Position numbers and translations under genes: made by a program. A stretch of DNA of 64,000 nucleotides from an uncultured Schlesneria sp. (GTDB taxonomy: Bacteria; Planctomycetota; Planctomycetia; Planctomycetales; Planctomycetaceae), in assembly GCA_903904835.1 (NCBI GenBank), contig CAIVEI010000209.1:29102-93101 (forward strand), read 5' to 3'. Under the pieces are notes generated by a model. It saw only the letters and a program-made list of their open reading frames with translations, was not told where the DNA came from and did not search any database. The stretch's first letter is position 1; every line of letters begins with the position of its first letter. Of this stretch, positions 46,001 to 54,235 are shown one piece after another.

Positions 46001-46404
46001 TCGATTGTATAACCTTCGATGCTTTCCCCGATTAACGAGATCAGCACGACAAGGCCCGCCGTCTGGTGTTCACCGAGGACGATGGCTGCCAGGCAAGCCA
46101 GTGTGAGTGCCAGATCTGCTCCGACTCGACCCGATAGCAATCCATCCAGCGTGTGATAAAGAATCCTCGAACCGCCGACGATGGCAGCGAGTAATGCCAG
46201 ACGGAACCCTAAAAAAGTCGCCTTGGAGGGATCAACACCAGAGATTCCTGCCGAAAGCATCCAGTCGGCAATAAGCAACAAGGCAACAACTGCGGTTAAG
46301 AGATACAGTGGCGCTGACTGGTAGTGAAAGTTCGGCCGCGACGCGACGGAGCATGCGGACTCCCCACGTAGCATCTCAGATGTCGACTCTGGAATGTAGT
46401 GCAT
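43009..46404 (-). CDS. P1B-type metal ATPase fused to an HflK-like SPFH domain
   Basis: Inner-membrane protein of 1131 residues made of two complete parts. Residues ~30-690 are a heavy-metal P-type ATPase: TGES at 201-204, the CPC metal site in [15 protein letters not shown] (304-306), DKTGT at 348-352, SEHP at 385-388 and GDGINDAP at 571-578; an HE motif lies at 660-661 in the last helix. There is no N-terminal metal-binding domain. After a further helix ([13 protein letters not shown]) residues ~738-1131 are an SPFH/band 7 domain with [22 protein letters not shown] and [14 protein letters not shown]. It is the last gene of an operon with two more SPFH genes (6 bases apart). The metal is not certain (Cu, Zn or Co). 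I infer a metal pump built into a prohibitin-like scaffold. Confidence 0.92.
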   Translation of the reverse strand: MHYIPESTSEMLRGESACSVASRPNFHYQSAPLYLLTAVVALLLIADWMLSAGISGVDPSKATFLGFRLALLAAIVGGSRILYHTLDGLLSGRVGADLALTLACLAAIVLGEHQTAGLVVLISLIGESIEGYTIDRARWAVRQTFALWPEIAHRNRDGRELDVVLDELCVGDIVTVRPGERIPVDGQVVSGKSVVDQSPFTGESFPVDKQRGDRVLAGTLNQFGALTVVAESIGTGTALARVAQLVGTAASKKGDLERTADRMAKWFLPAVLTAALATLIGWRVVTGSWQSGYLPALGVLVVACPCPLVLATPCAVMASLAWLARRGVVVKGSAALERLSTVDTFAFDKTGTLTQGSLTLGNVIPTTGLSENTVLRIAAIAERNSEHPIARILVNAAEKRGLMIPTPVEFEALAGAGVIATISTDEVRISTDVSVATMPDNSNLRLATIVVGNRRALDRGDISFSQDAALLLKEREAAGESPFVVAVDGVVIGVIGVLETIRPESQLVLNELRDVGVARFVLLTGDRPQPADAVVKTLGLFEHIATEQLPADKAHWIEDARRTGRSLAMVGDGINDAPALAAADVGISLGTAGGDMAAAAGDIILLGDPLRPLPGLVRLSRALVQNIWQSILLFAFGLNGLGVLACSLRWLDPIGGALFHEVASLAVMANAMRLLWFESHSSSLTSRGLNTLLSGADWLVANASPSEWVFWCIEHWKLGTKLAAATLISLWFLSGIALLTDDEHAIVTRFGHVETELNAGLHWRWPWPLERLTREKVGRLRSVAVGYREVPDVEKQSTKRNVSGKATFGARDGGIIGRLNALASRSGTPPPPVNLPTIEWTSTHEDRGHSTQGDESMMLTADEVPVELMAEVQYRISNLKQFAFAGSRRPDDVLRATAESVLREVAATASLDNLLTEQRADLERQSLAKLRDRIATYDLGVEIVELQWLDVHPPQSVVPAYRHVADALEDRELLINEAEAYASRTILGAVGERAFSRLQHAARTDQPITNNSQTVMNWELNDELWTKLLELDANGEPLLSGSAATILLEGQTASIRKEQSARGTAQRFEKLFGEYSAQPELTGQFLYWTTMTEVLSKRPLTIVDPKAIGKQHFWLGEPIPNMTLPPTVPPR

Positions 46405-46410
46405 GATCGA

Positions 46411-47358
46411 TTACCTTTCCCCCCGAGAAGGAGGGAACGTCAGATCGACAGGGTGTTCCGCATCAAGCACGACTTTCATTTTTGCGAGGTTTAACACTTC
46501 CTGGAAAGTCTCGATGGTGAGGCGGTTCATCACGAGCTGTTTCGAATCTCCGTAAGTGCGGTTTCGACTTTCGGCATCACGTTGAATTTGACCGGTCAAC
46601 AAATTGAAACGGTCTGCCGAGCCGGCTGCTGCAGAGATTTTCGCATGTCGAGTTTGTTCAGCATCATCCTTGAGTTTTCGGGCATCGGCTTGCGATTCTG
46701 CAAGCTTCTGCTCGGCGTAACTGCGAGCGTCGTGGATGGAGCGAGCCATATCCGCTCGAGCGTTTGAGACGTCGAGAAATTCGGCTTTCGCACGTGCTGG
46801 CGGTTCCGCCCGATCGACGGTTACCTGTTCAACGTCGCAACCGAGTCGCAAGTCTGCCGCCTGCAGTCGCACGTCTTGCAGCAGTCGATTGTTAAGTTCG
46901 GCCAAACCCTGGGTATGAACGAAGTCGACTCCGCACCTTGACACGAGGTCCGTCGTTGTTGTCTCGACCAGTAACTGCAATCGCTGAATCGGTGAAATTG
47001 AACGATAAAGCCAATCAATGACGTGCTCTTCGGAAACTCGATACTGCACATTGATCTTGAGCAGTAGCAGGTTTTTGTCTCCCGTGAGAAACGTCGCGGG
47101 GCGAGCAGCGGTCGTGGGGATGAGAAAATTCGGATCGGCTTCGATTTCACCCAGCGAAAGGGTACGGACTTCGTTGAAGTTCACGCGATCAACTCGTGCC
47201 AGTGGCCAGGGAAGGTCGAGATGCAATCCACTGGTACTGAGCGGTGTTATGACGCGACCAAATCGGCGAACGACTCCCTTTTCGTTCGCGGGGACAGTGT
47301 AGAGGCCCGTCAAAAAATAGGAAGCGAATGCGATCCCCAGCAGGTATTTGAGTTTCAC
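46411..47358 (-). CDS. HflK-like SPFH/prohibitin protein
   Basis: Membrane-anchored scaffold protein of 315 residues. One N-terminal helix (KYLLGIAFASYFLTGLYTV) is followed by the SPFH domain (NEKGVVRRFGRVI, GLHLDLPWPLARVD, NLLLLKINVQYRVSEE) and a long helical stretch (ARSYAEQKLAESQADARKLK) that would drive ring formation. VTVDRAEPPARAKAEF is HflK-like. In E. coli, HflK and HflC encase the FtsH protease. Its start overlaps the stop of the HflC-like gene by four bases (ATGA). Here the third partner is the ATPase fusion, with no FtsH nearby. Confidence 0.88.
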   Translation of the reverse strand: MKLKYLLGIAFASYFLTGLYTVPANEKGVVRRFGRVITPLSTSGLHLDLPWPLARVDRVNFNEVRTLSLGEIEADPNFLIPTTAARPATFLTGDKNLLLLKINVQYRVSEEHVIDWLYRSISPIQRLQLLVETTTTDLVSRCGVDFVHTQGLAELNNRLLQDVRLQAADLRLGCDVEQVTVDRAEPPARAKAEFLDVSNARADMARSIHDARSYAEQKLAESQADARKLKDDAEQTRHAKISAAAGSADRFNLLTGQIQRDAESRNRTYGDSKQLVMNRLTIETFQEVLNLAKMKVVLDAEHPVDLTFPPSRGER

Positions 47359-48458
47359 GGCAAAACTCCCGCAGCGCGATCTGCTTTTTCGGGAATATTT
47401 GCAGGATTGTCATCATCCGGGATCGTCGTCGCAGGCGTTGGCTTTGTTGTCAAAGGAACACCACGAATCAACAAATTCAACAAACTGTTTGACCCAGACA
47501 AAATGAGAGTGGTCCGCTCATTAAGGATCTGTTTATAAGATTCGAGCGTTTGCAAAAGTGCGGCAAACTCCGGGTCTTTCGCGTGGGCTTCATTCAAAAT
47601 GTGAATTGCAGCGGCTTCACCTTCACCACGAATTCTCTCGGCATCAGCGTTGGCTTTTGCCAAGAGTTCTCCCGATTGGCGGTCGGCACGACTGCGAATC
47701 ATCCGATTTTCCGCCAGGCCAGCACTTCGGTATCGTTCGGCGATCTTCTGCCGTTCGCTTCGCATCCGTTCGAAGACCGCCTGCATGTTTCCAGTAGGAA
47801 GATTGAGTCGTCGAATGCGAACGTCAATGATTTCAACTCCCAATCGGTCGCTGAGCGACTGTGTTTCGTTGGGGCGCTGCTCAAATTCTTTACGGATTTC
47901 CGCTGAGACTTTCTCCAACGAGCTAGGGCCGTCTGAAGGGCCTGCTTCCGAATGAGTGGCATTGAGCAATTCCGATAGTTCGCTTCGACCGATCTGTTCC
48001 GTCAAAATCGACTGCAATCGACTCGCCAGTCGTGATTCAGCAACCTCAACGCTTCCCAGTCCCTGAAAGAACTTTACGACGGGGCGATCAAGCAATCCGG
48101 TCGATTGGCCGTCAGCGATTTTCCAGCAGAGATAAGCCTCAACGGTGACATTCTTTCGGTCTCGCGTGAACGCCTCGCGTCCTGAAGGAGACAAAAGCTG
48201 TAATCGACGGTCAAATCGGCGAACAGTTTCGACCGGCCAGGGGAGCTTAAAATGAAGGCCTCGGTGTGATGGCTGGTCATAGACGGCAGTGATCCGACCG
48301 AGTCGCTCAACGACTGCAAATTCAGTTTCGTCGACGAAAATAAATATTGTGGGAATTAAAAGAATTACGGCAATTCCCGCCAACCAGCGCCATAACCAAT
48401 GACGCTCGATCCCAATCGAGGATTGTTTACTCCGTGGTGATTCTATTTCCAATGCCAT
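47355..48458 (-). CDS. HflC-like SPFH/prohibitin protein
   Basis: First gene of the SPFH operon, 367 residues. A transmembrane helix (WLAGIAVILLIPTIFIFV) precedes the SPFH domain (DETEFAVVERLGRIT, GLHFKLPWPVETVR). The HflC-type tail is clear: VEIIDVRIRRLNLPTGNM, AVFERMRSERQKIAERYRS, and KANADAERIRGEGEAAAIHI. A ~50-residue Pro/Thr-rich end is extra. ATG 48458 with GGAA five bases upstream is preferred over the in-frame 48518. It should assemble with the two downstream SPFH proteins. Confidence 0.9.
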   Translation of the reverse strand: MALEIESPRSKQSSIGIERHWLWRWLAGIAVILLIPTIFIFVDETEFAVVERLGRITAVYDQPSHRGLHFKLPWPVETVRRFDRRLQLLSPSGREAFTRDRKNVTVEAYLCWKIADGQSTGLLDRPVVKFFQGLGSVEVAESRLASRLQSILTEQIGRSELSELLNATHSEAGPSDGPSSLEKVSAEIRKEFEQRPNETQSLSDRLGVEIIDVRIRRLNLPTGNMQAVFERMRSERQKIAERYRSAGLAENRMIRSRADRQSGELLAKANADAERIRGEGEAAAIHILNEAHAKDPEFAALLQTLESYKQILNERTTLILSGSNSLLNLLIRGVPLTTKPTPATTIPDDDNPANIPEKADRAAGVLP

Positions 48459-48730
48459 GCCAGTTCCGAGAATCAATGTCGATCGCTCAAGTCCAAGCAA
48501 CGGCCAATTCGGCGGCAAACGTTAACTTGGGTAAATCGCAATGATTCTATGGGTTGCCAAGAGGCACTCGCAATGAAGAAGTCTCCGTTCGAACGCTTAT
48601 GTGCTTTCCGATGCAGAAAAAACGTCGACAGATAAGCCCTTGCGACATCGGGTTGAACCCCCGCTGTGAAGGTTGTTTTGAATCGAAAATTCCATTAACG
48701 CCAAAACAAGCCGTTCGATTTTACAATTCA

Positions 48731-48982
48731 TTACGGTTTTTCAGTGATTTTCGACGAATCGCCATCCTCAACGAGTCTCAAATATAAAGCTTCGACCTTC
48801 GACCGTGCCCAAGGGGTTTTACGCAGGAACGCCAAGCTTGATTTGATCGTCGGGTCAAAAAGAAAGCAACGAACGGGGATCAACACCCCGAGTTCGTCCC
48901 AACCATAATGGTCTGAAAGTCGCTCAATGATCATCGCGAGCGTGACACCGTGTAGAGGGTCTTTGGAATTTTGTATCGTCAT
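48731..48982 (-). CDS. VF530 family DNA-binding protein (DUF2132)
   Basis: Small protein of 83 residues with the conserved blocks KDPLHGVTLAMIIERLSDHY, GWDELGVLIPVRCF and FDPTIKSSLAFLRKTPWAR followed by KVEALY. These match the VF530/DUF2132 family, described by structure as a putative DNA-binding helical fold and found as a stand-alone gene in many bacteria. Full length. No operon partners; the gaps on both sides are empty. Biological role unknown. Confidence 0.9.
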   Translation of the reverse strand: MTIQNSKDPLHGVTLAMIIERLSDHYGWDELGVLIPVRCFLFDPTIKSSLAFLRKTPWARSKVEALYLRLVEDGDSSKITEKP

Positions 48983-49292
48983 ATCATCAATCTGTTATAC
49001 GGTTTACGAATCCCCTCGCCCTCAAGCCGTCGGTAAAAAGCATCGGCTGCGACCTTGTGTGGATGAAGTTTTAGGTCATCTGTTCGAAATCATCGAATAC
49101 ACAACAGTAGATTACGTACGCGTGACATCCGTGTCCATAAATCGAAGGAATCGTACAAAACTTGTGGAAAAACCCAAAAATGTCGGCTTTGACTCACGAA
49201 AACCATGCCAGAAATGCTGACCAAAACGCCGATAAGAATTGTAACGATTGCGTCCGAGTGCAATGGATTGTCCGTTTACGGAAAGCTGGATC
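48983..49292. other. gene-free stretch
   Basis: Nothing is recognised. It should hold the promoters of the divergent VF530 and thioredoxin-like genes. Confidence 0.4.
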
Positions 49293-49784
49293 ATGGATCG
49301 CCGCTCATTTTGCCATCAATTGCTTGGTACTGGCGTTGTTGTTGGTTCGATGGTGAAGCTGATTGACGCAGCCCAGTTGGCATCGGCAGCCACGGGGGCG
49401 ACCAAAGTTCAATGGCAAAAGAGCTTGAAAGCGGCTCAAAAGCTGGCTCTTCAACAAGATAAACCAATGATGGTTGTCTTTAGTGCAAGCTGGTGCACAT
49501 TCTGCCACAAGCTGGATCGAGAGACGTTTTCTGACAAGCGGATCTCAAGCTTCATTGAGCGAGAGTTCGTTCCTGTCCACCTCGACTTCGACAAAGAACC
49601 CAAGGTCGCGAAGATCCTCGAAGTGGAACGCCTTCCGTGCACCGTATTTCTCACTCCGCAGGCAGATCTTTTGTTGCGGACCGAAGGTTTTGCGAACGCC
49701 AAGGATTTCCAGTCAACCCTTTCTTCTGTTCTCGATAAACGAACAGAAATTCAGCAAGTCCGAGCTTCGACGATCAGCCGCTAG
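49293..49784 (+). CDS. exported thioredoxin-like protein
   Basis: Thioredoxin-fold protein of 163 residues. MDRRSFCHQLLGTGVVVGSM looks like a twin-arginine (Tat) signal. The active site is SASWCTFCHKLDRETF (CxxC), followed by EFVPVHLDFDKEP and the cis-proline region RLPCTVFLTP, as in the thioredoxin_7/DsbD-gamma-like group. It would act as a periplasmic disulfide reductase or isomerase. The start is ATG 49293, after GGAAAG; longer in-frame starts add an unlikely leader. It stands alone. Confidence 0.85.
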   Translation: MDRRSFCHQLLGTGVVVGSMVKLIDAAQLASAATGATKVQWQKSLKAAQKLALQQDKPMMVVFSASWCTFCHKLDRETFSDKRISSFIEREFVPVHLDFDKEPKVAKILEVERLPCTVFLTPQADLLLRTEGFANAKDFQSTLSSVLDKRTEIQQVRASTISR

Positions 49785-50176
49785 ACGGTGAATTTCACGT
49801 ATAACAGTCACGAAACAAATTCTGCCGCCTACGACAAAAGACGCATGGCAAATTTGTGTCGGCTGCTGCTGGATGCGAACTGAGTTGCATCCCCGCGACG
49901 CCTGCTGCGAGTCGCCACCTCAGGAACTTGGGCTTTTTTGAATTAGCCTATTTCCGTGCATGGGTTAATGGACTTCGGCAATCTCGGGCAATCTCGATCT
50001 CCGCGTACGGTCACGTCATTCTTTTTTCGAGATCGTTTTGTGTCACGTTCCTGGATTCGTGACCAGAGAGACAGTTGCCTCGCTCGCATCCCGGCGGACA
50101 ATCCGCAACAATCTGAGCGGGATGGAAATCAGTTCTTCTTCCCTGAAGTCGGGATTGCTATTTGGGAGTTGTCGGG
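49785..50176. other. gene-free stretch
   Basis: No gene, RNA or strong repeat is seen. CTCGGGCAATCTCGATCTCC-like words near 49980 are only a short local duplication. Confidence 0.4.
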
Positions 50177-50959
50177 ATGAATCTTAAGGGCAAGAATGCG
50201 CTAGTGACGGGAGCAAGCCGAGGGATCGGACGCGGCTGCGCAATCGAAATGGGGCGAGCGGGCGCGAACGTCGCAATTAATTATTACTCGCACGGCGACG
50301 AGGCAGAGGAAGTTGCCAAAGAGATACGTGCGTTCGGAGCCAAGGCAATCACGCTTCAGGGTGATGTTTCAAATCGGCTGCGTGTGGAAGAAATGGTGGC
50401 CGAAACTGCGAACGCTTTCGGCCAAATCGATTTGTTCGTCTCGAACGCGGTATACAGTGATCGACAACTGATGCTTGAAGCCGATCTTGCCGGCTTCCAG
50501 AAAACAATTGATGTTGGTATGTGGGGCGCGTTTTACGGAGTTCGAGCTGCGGCACTGCAAATGGTAAAGCAGAATTCTGGTGGTTCGATTGTCGTCATCA
50601 GTTCGCCACATGCCGTGATTCCGATCCCAACGGCAATGGCGTACAACATGGCAAAAGCGGCGATCGATCATATGGCTCGAACAGCAGCGATTGAATTGGC
50701 CCCTCATCGAATTCGAGTCAATATTGTCCATCCGGGTTGGATTGATACGCCGGGCGAACGAAAATTTTTCACCGAAGAACAAATCGCCGAAGGTGCGAAG
50801 ACATTGCCGTGGAAGCGAATGGGACGGCCGGATGAAATTGGTAAAGGGGTTGCGTACGCGTTGAGCGATGATGCCGACTACATGACAGGAAGCACACTGA
50901 CAATTGATGGCGGAGTCAGTCTTCCCTGGTGGTCAAATCGTTCAGAGGGTTCGATGTAG
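50177..50959 (+). CDS. short-chain dehydrogenase/reductase
   Basis: NAD(P)-dependent oxidoreductase with a Rossmann fold, 260 residues. Cofactor motif TGASRGIGRG, the NAG-like site DLFVSNAVYS, serine in VVISSPHAV, and catalytic Y156 and K160 in YNMAK. The end IDGGVSLPWW is typical of FabG-like and glucose-dehydrogenase-like SDRs. The start is ATG 50177 with GGGAG upstream. In DLFVSNAVYS the family's NNAG is SNAV, a small variation. Substrate unknown; fatty acid or sugar reduction is possible. Monocistronic. Confidence 0.9.
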   Translation: MNLKGKNALVTGASRGIGRGCAIEMGRAGANVAINYYSHGDEAEEVAKEIRAFGAKAITLQGDVSNRLRVEEMVAETANAFGQIDLFVSNAVYSDRQLMLEADLAGFQKTIDVGMWGAFYGVRAAALQMVKQNSGGSIVVISSPHAVIPIPTAMAYNMAKAAIDHMARTAAIELAPHRIRVNIVHPGWIDTPGERKFFTEEQIAEGAKTLPWKRMGRPDEIGKGVAYALSDDADYMTGSTLTIDGGVSLPWWSNRSEGSM

Positions 50960-51054
50960 TTTTTTGACAGGAATACTTTTCCCGCAACGATCGCATCAGC
51001 CAGATAATGCTTTAGGATCGACCTGACTGAATTCCACTGAAACAATCGTTTTTA

Positions 51055-53487
51055 ATGGACGCATTGCAACAAATCTTGGCGTGGTATCTTGGCCTGCGTG
51101 CACCTCGCCCAGGCGAGGGGACTGCATGGCGATTTGACTATCATTGGCCCGCCCCGCAATGGCTGATGCTGATCTTGGCCGTTATGGTCGCACTCTTTGT
51201 ATTCGGTATTTATCGGCGGGATGGAGAATCGCTTCACTGGCGAAGTCGTTCAATTTTAATCGGACTCAGGCTTGCCGTTTTCGCACTGATCCTTGGGATG
51301 CTGATGGAGCTGAGCCTGACGATTGAACGGACTGGGCTGCCAATCGTCGCCGTCATGGTCGATACGTCGTCGAGTATGTCGCTTCAGGATCAATACGCGG
51401 GGCCTTCCAAGGGAACTCGACTGATTGACGAGCTCGCGAAATCTATCGGACGAGAGCCAAACCGTCTCGCCATTGCGCAACATTTGCTGACGCGAAACGA
51501 CGGCCAATTGTTGCGAGACCTCCAGCGCGCTCATCAGCTACGGGTTTATCGTTTTGCAGAGAATGCCACGCCGCTGGAATCAGGAGACATTGGGGAGGAG
51601 ACTCAATCATCATCACCTGATCGGTCGTTACAAGAAGCATTCAATGCGGCGCTTTTGGAGATTAGATCTCTGCTTCCCGACGGCGATCAAACGCGGCCGG
51701 CTGCGGCAACAAAAAAGGTCCTCAGCGACTTGCGCGGCGTTCCTCCTGCAGCCATCGTATTTTTCACGGACGGTGTCGCCAGCGTCTCGGACAAAGACAA
51801 CCTCTCCACCGTTGGGGAGTCAGCTCGCAGGAAAGGAGTCCAATTTCATATCGTTGGAATTGGCAGCGAAATCGCCGCAAAAGATTTGAATTTATACGAT
51901 ACATTGGTTGATGAAGTCGCCTTTATTGGTGATCCAATGGTGTTCAAAGCCAAGGTTCGAAGCTTTGGTTATTTCGGAAAAAAAGTTCTTCTTCGAGTTC
52001 GCAAGGAAGGAGAGCAAGCGAGTCTGGCCCAACAGGAGTTTGTCGCGCCCGCCGATGGACAGACCACTGCAGTGGAACTTTCATACGCGTCACCGTTGTC
52101 GGGTGAATTTGACTACGTGCTCGAAGTCGTTGAACAAGCCGATGAAACGAATCTTTCAAATAATTCTGAAATTCGACATGTCAGTGTTCGAGAAGAGAAG
52201 ATTCGCGTTTTATTGGCTGATAGCGGTCCACGCTATGAATTCCGATTCTTGAAGCAATTGTTCGAACGCGATAAGTCGATTGAACTGAGCACGTTGATGC
52301 AGGAAGCGGATATTGAATATGCTCAGGAAGATCGAACCGCAATCCCCCGTTTTCCCGTGAAGAAGGAGGATCTGGCGAAGTACGACGTGCTGGTCCTCGG
52401 AGATCTCGCGCCCGAGCAACTCGGTAACGCCGCCCTCGAAAACGTTGGCGAATTCGTCCGGGAAAAAGGGGGCGGTGTGGTGATGATCGCCGGAGCGCAA
52501 TTCAACCCACTTGCTTTTGCGGGAACTCCCCTTGAAAGCATTCTTCCATTCGAGATGTCTGGAGTCCGAAGTCCGCGCGAGGCAAGTTCGGACTCGTTTC
52601 ACCCGATATTGACATTGGATGGACAGAAAGGAAATAGCCTGTTTCGATTGGGCAACAGTGAGGCAGAAAGTCTGTCAATTTGGAATGATCTACCCAATTT
52701 CACCTGGATGGTGGAACTCACAAAATTGAAACCGGCTGCTCGAGTCTTTGCTGAGCATCCCACGAAGATGGGGGCGAGCGGAAGGTTGCCTGTCATACTC
52801 ATGCATCAGGTCGCCGCAGGAAAAGTTTTATTCCACGCGACGGATGAAACTTGGCGATGGAGATTCCGCACAGGGGACCTCTATTATGGGCGCTACTGGA
52901 TTCAGGCAATTCGATATCTCAGTCGCAGCCACATGATTGGCAAAGATCGAACCGCTGAACTAACGGTTGATCAGCAAGTCTACCAGCGAGGGCAATCCGC
53001 CACACTTCGAGTAAGGTTTGTTGACGAGCGATTCATTCCATCCGATTCAAGTGGAGTTTCTGTCACTGTCGAGCGAAAAGGTGAAGGGCGACAGACGGTC
53101 AAATTAAACCGAGTTCGTGAACTTTCCAGAGCGTTTGAAGGGCTGTTGCCACGCTTGAGCGAAGGATCATATCACGGCTGGATCTCGCAACCAGCTTTTA
53201 GCGAAGCACCAACATCGGTTGACTTCAGAGTGGAAGCACCACAGCGCGAAATGCAAAGCCGCGGAATGGACAAAGCTGATTTGACGTTGGCAGCGGCGAC
53301 AACGTATGGGCGCTTATATACGTTAGAAGACTTTGATCGACTGGTTTCAGAAATCCCGCGAGGAACACCAATTCCGCTTGAAACGGATGAACCAATGCCG
53401 ATTTGGAACCGATGGGAATTTCTCGGATTAGCCACACTGCTGCTAACAGCAGAATGGCTGATCAGGAAGCGGCAAAAGTTGCTGTAA
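51055..53487 (+). CDS. membrane protein with von Willebrand A and glutamine-amidotransferase-like domains
   Basis: Planctomycete-type membrane protein of 810 residues. Two helices near the N-terminus (WLMLILAVMVALFVFGIY and ILIGLRLAVFALILGMLM) precede a VWA domain with the metal site DTSSSM and FFTDGVASVS. Next comes an Ig-like part, then a class I amidotransferase-like fold (KIRVLLADSGPRYEFRFLK, VLVLGDLAPE, GGGVVMIAGAQ) lacking a clear Cys nucleophile. The C-terminus has another helix (FLGLATLLLTAEWLI). A similar protein is encoded at 61306-63726. Such proteins usually accompany MoxR/BatA-type genes; none is here. The role is probably in envelope assembly; inferred. Confidence 0.85.
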   Translation: MDALQQILAWYLGLRAPRPGEGTAWRFDYHWPAPQWLMLILAVMVALFVFGIYRRDGESLHWRSRSILIGLRLAVFALILGMLMELSLTIERTGLPIVAVMVDTSSSMSLQDQYAGPSKGTRLIDELAKSIGREPNRLAIAQHLLTRNDGQLLRDLQRAHQLRVYRFAENATPLESGDIGEETQSSSPDRSLQEAFNAALLEIRSLLPDGDQTRPAAATKKVLSDLRGVPPAAIVFFTDGVASVSDKDNLSTVGESARRKGVQFHIVGIGSEIAAKDLNLYDTLVDEVAFIGDPMVFKAKVRSFGYFGKKVLLRVRKEGEQASLAQQEFVAPADGQTTAVELSYASPLSGEFDYVLEVVEQADETNLSNNSEIRHVSVREEKIRVLLADSGPRYEFRFLKQLFERDKSIELSTLMQEADIEYAQEDRTAIPRFPVKKEDLAKYDVLVLGDLAPEQLGNAALENVGEFVREKGGGVVMIAGAQFNPLAFAGTPLESILPFEMSGVRSPREASSDSFHPILTLDGQKGNSLFRLGNSEAESLSIWNDLPNFTWMVELTKLKPAARVFAEHPTKMGASGRLPVILMHQVAAGKVLFHATDETWRWRFRTGDLYYGRYWIQAIRYLSRSHMIGKDRTAELTVDQQVYQRGQSATLRVRFVDERFIPSDSSGVSVTVERKGEGRQTVKLNRVRELSRAFEGLLPRLSEGSYHGWISQPAFSEAPTSVDFRVEAPQREMQSRGMDKADLTLAAATTYGRLYTLEDFDRLVSEIPRGTPIPLETDEPMPIWNRWEFLGLATLLLTAEWLIRKRQKLL

Positions 53488-53599
53488 CACAACGACTTAA
53501 CGCGTTGTTTTGCGAGGTTTCATTCGCGCGTTAACCACGCGGAAATGTGCCGAAAACACTCTCAAATACGACCCTGAGAACCATCCAGTGGTAGGGTGA

Positions 53600-53719
53600 T
53601 TACTTGACGGCCCGGCTTGGATTTGGTCGTGAGTTAACGAATTCGCGCCATTGCTCAAACGCCGCTAACGGCGTCAATGCACCTACAACCATAAAAATGT
53701 CTACGACTAAATCAAACAT
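53600..53719 (-). CDS. 39-residue small membrane protein
   Basis: A short gene with AAGGAG seven bases before ATG 53719. The peptide begins MFDLVVDIFMVVGALTPLAA and continues EQWREFVNSRPNPSRAVK: one hydrophobic helix followed by a short basic tail. The good ribosome site and the clean membrane/tail layout support it. I do not recognise a family. It stands alone in the 650-base gap between the VWA and protease genes. Confidence 0.55.
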   Translation of the reverse strand: MFDLVVDIFMVVGALTPLAAFEQWREFVNSRPNPSRAVK

Positions 53720-53841
53720 TGCAATTCTCCTTACTGGTTAGAGATGCAAATGGCGCGCCAAGTTGTTTTCTAGCTGGATTTTGCGTTAAAGGCGGAAAAT
53801 CTGCCTAACGAATATGCAAGGTTGCCGTAAAAAAGCCGTTT

Positions 53842-53970
53842 ATGAATCAAGCAAACTTCAGCTTTCGCACGCCGCTGCCCCCTTTGGATCACGCGGTTGT
53901 CGCTCATTGCCTCAAAGAACTGGCCGTCGATTTCGTCGATTTGCTTCAGCGAAACTTCGTCATGACGTAA
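53842..53970 (+). CDS. possible 42-residue small protein
   Basis: The frame from ATG 53842 to TAA 53968 encodes MNQANFSFRTPLPPLDHAVV followed by a helix-like tail (HCLKELAVDFVDLLQRNFVM). The composition looks protein-like, but no ribosome site is seen before the ATG. The rest of 53488-54139 shows nothing. Confidence 0.3.
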   Translation: MNQANFSFRTPLPPLDHAVVAHCLKELAVDFVDLLQRNFVMT

Positions 53971-54235
53971 TCCTCGATCGAAGGTGAGAAGCGATCATTT
54001 TTGTCTTTTCAGTGAACCAGCGCACGAGCGAAAAAATGGCAAACCATTTGGGATCGAACACCCGGTTGCAACCGAATTAGCGAGAGGGAATTCGTGATGC
54101 CTCTTGTCGTGATTTTGGGGTTCGACTAGGATTCCCTGAATGGATGTTTCGTCAACCAGTTCATTGGATGACGGTCCAAACGCCATTTCGAAGTTCAAAG
54201 GTTCTAAAAATCCTCGGTACAAGCGGATATCCCTT

